A stretch of DNA of 7,207 nt from contig DFKM01000180.1 in assembly GCA_002373555.1 (NCBI GenBank), forward strand, positions 1-7,207, read 5' to 3'. The notes under the pieces were generated by a model that did not search any database, was not told the DNA's origin, and saw only the letters and a list, made by a program, of their open reading frames with translations. Below are positions 6,865 to 7,207 of this stretch, piece after piece (the first letter of the stretch is position 1; every line of letters begins with the position of its first letter). The stretch is from Lachnospiraceae bacterium UBA3645. Lineage in GTDB: Bacteria > Bacillota > Clostridia > Lachnospirales > Lachnospiraceae. Both the position numbers and the translations under genes were made by a program.

Positions 6865-6895
6865 ACCGCTGCCGGGAGATGATCCCGGCATCGGT
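6865..6895 (-). promoter_or_regulatory. Intercistronic stem-loop between binding-protein and permease genes
   Basis: Positions 6870-6877 (tgccggga) pair perfectly with 6883-6890 (tcccggca) around a 5-base loop. The stem is extended by four more pairs (6865-6868 with 6892-6895) after a single mismatch. It lies 9 bases after the binding-protein stop and 20 bases before the permease start. On the transcript the stem is followed by GUGUUUAAUUU, a poor U-tract, so full Rho-independent termination is unlikely. Partial termination or protection of the upstream mRNA 3' end is more plausible, as at E. coli malE-malF, where structured RNA keeps the binding protein in excess. The structure is seen directly; the role is inferred. 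Confidence 0.6.
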
Positions 6896-6904
6896 CAAAA
6901 ACGA

Positions 6905-7207
6905 TCAGTGTTCTCCTACTTCTGCAGTTGCCCAGTAATCGGTGATCTCCTGTGCGAATCCGGCACGGTCAGTCTCGCCGGCAAGATACTTCTGGAAGGA
7001 AGCGCCGCACTTTGCATAGTGATCATCCGGCAGATAGTTGTAGTTGGGGATCAGGGCTCCGCTGTCAGAGTAGCTCTTTACGGAAGCGGAAAGCGGATCC
7101 GCAACTTCCAGCGTGATGTTGGAGTATGCAGGAACCAGTGCGCACTGATTCACGACAAAATCCTGTCCTGCTTCATCATATACAAGCCAGTTCAGGAAAT
7201 CCTTCGC
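6905..7207 (-). CDS. Sugar ABC transporter extracellular solute-binding protein, C-terminal fragment (5' end beyond window)
   Basis: The frame is open from the right edge to a TGA at 6905-6907 and encodes the last 100 residues. It should be read as the tail of a longer gene, not as the short ORF with a GTG start at 7151-7153. The visible tail begins AKDFLNWLVYDEAGQDF and continues with NQCALVPAYSN. This matches the usual C-terminal lobe of CUT1 (SBP_bac_1) binding proteins: an 'AKxFLxWLVxxEAGQxF' helix followed by a 'xxALVPAYxN' turn. Such proteins are lipoproteins on the outer face of the membrane and deliver sugar to the permease pair; the signal peptide and lipobox would lie outside the window. 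It is immediately upstream of two cognate permease genes, separated by a 60-bp gap that carries a stem-loop. Sucrose or a sucrose-containing oligosaccharide is the likely ligand, inferred from the downstream enzymes only. Confidence 0.88.
   Translation of the reverse strand, partial: AKDFLNWLVYDEAGQDFVVNQCALVPAYSNITLEVADPLSASVKSYSDSGALIPNYNYLPDDHYAKCGASFQKYLAGETDRAGFAQEITDYWATAEVGEH

Overview
This window is part of one sucrose-utilisation operon. Every supported gene lies on the minus strand, so transcription runs from the right edge (7207) to the left. The organism is most likely a member of the Bacillota (Gram-positive, probably host-associated or gut-type). The grounds are a CUT1 sugar ABC transporter without its own ATPase, a DUF624/YesL-type membrane protein, purine-rich Shine-Dalgarno sites before most genes, tightly packed genes and moderate GC (judged by eye). 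Genus and species cannot be read from the sequence.

In transcription order: (1) the C-terminal 100 residues of an extracellular solute-binding protein, cut by the window edge; (2) a 60-bp gap holding a stem-loop; (3) and (4) two permease subunits overlapping by one base; (5) a 69-bp gap holding a perfect 11-bp GC-rich stem-loop; (6) a DUF624 (YesL-like) membrane protein; (7) a GH13 subfamily 4 amylosucrase; (8) a GH32 beta-fructosidase/sucrose hydrolase; (9) a PfkB-type fructokinase. The last four are separated by 2 bp, a 17-bp overlap and 5 bp, and look translationally coupled. The final 174 bases at the left hold no convincing gene. They contain weak hairpins and an orphan consensus Shine-Dalgarno site near the edge.

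Working model: the transporter imports an unphosphorylated sucrose-type sugar (sucrose or a short fructo-oligosaccharide), with the ATPase supplied from elsewhere in the genome. In the cytoplasm GH32 hydrolyses it to glucose plus fructose, while the amylosucrase can move the glucosyl unit straight onto an alpha-1,4-glucan and release fructose. Both routes release fructose, which the fructokinase phosphorylates to fructose 6-phosphate. The family assignments are strong. The substrate and the physiological split between the two enzymes are inference. No promoter, regulator, mobile element, CRISPR array or RNA gene was recognised; the promoter is presumably upstream, beyond base 7207.

I see no wholly new system. 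The most interesting points are the pairing of two mechanistically different sucrose-cleaving enzymes, the non-Neisseria-like acceptor site of the amylosucrase, the two intercistronic hairpins that divide the operon into expression blocks, and the DUF624 protein packed against the enzyme block.
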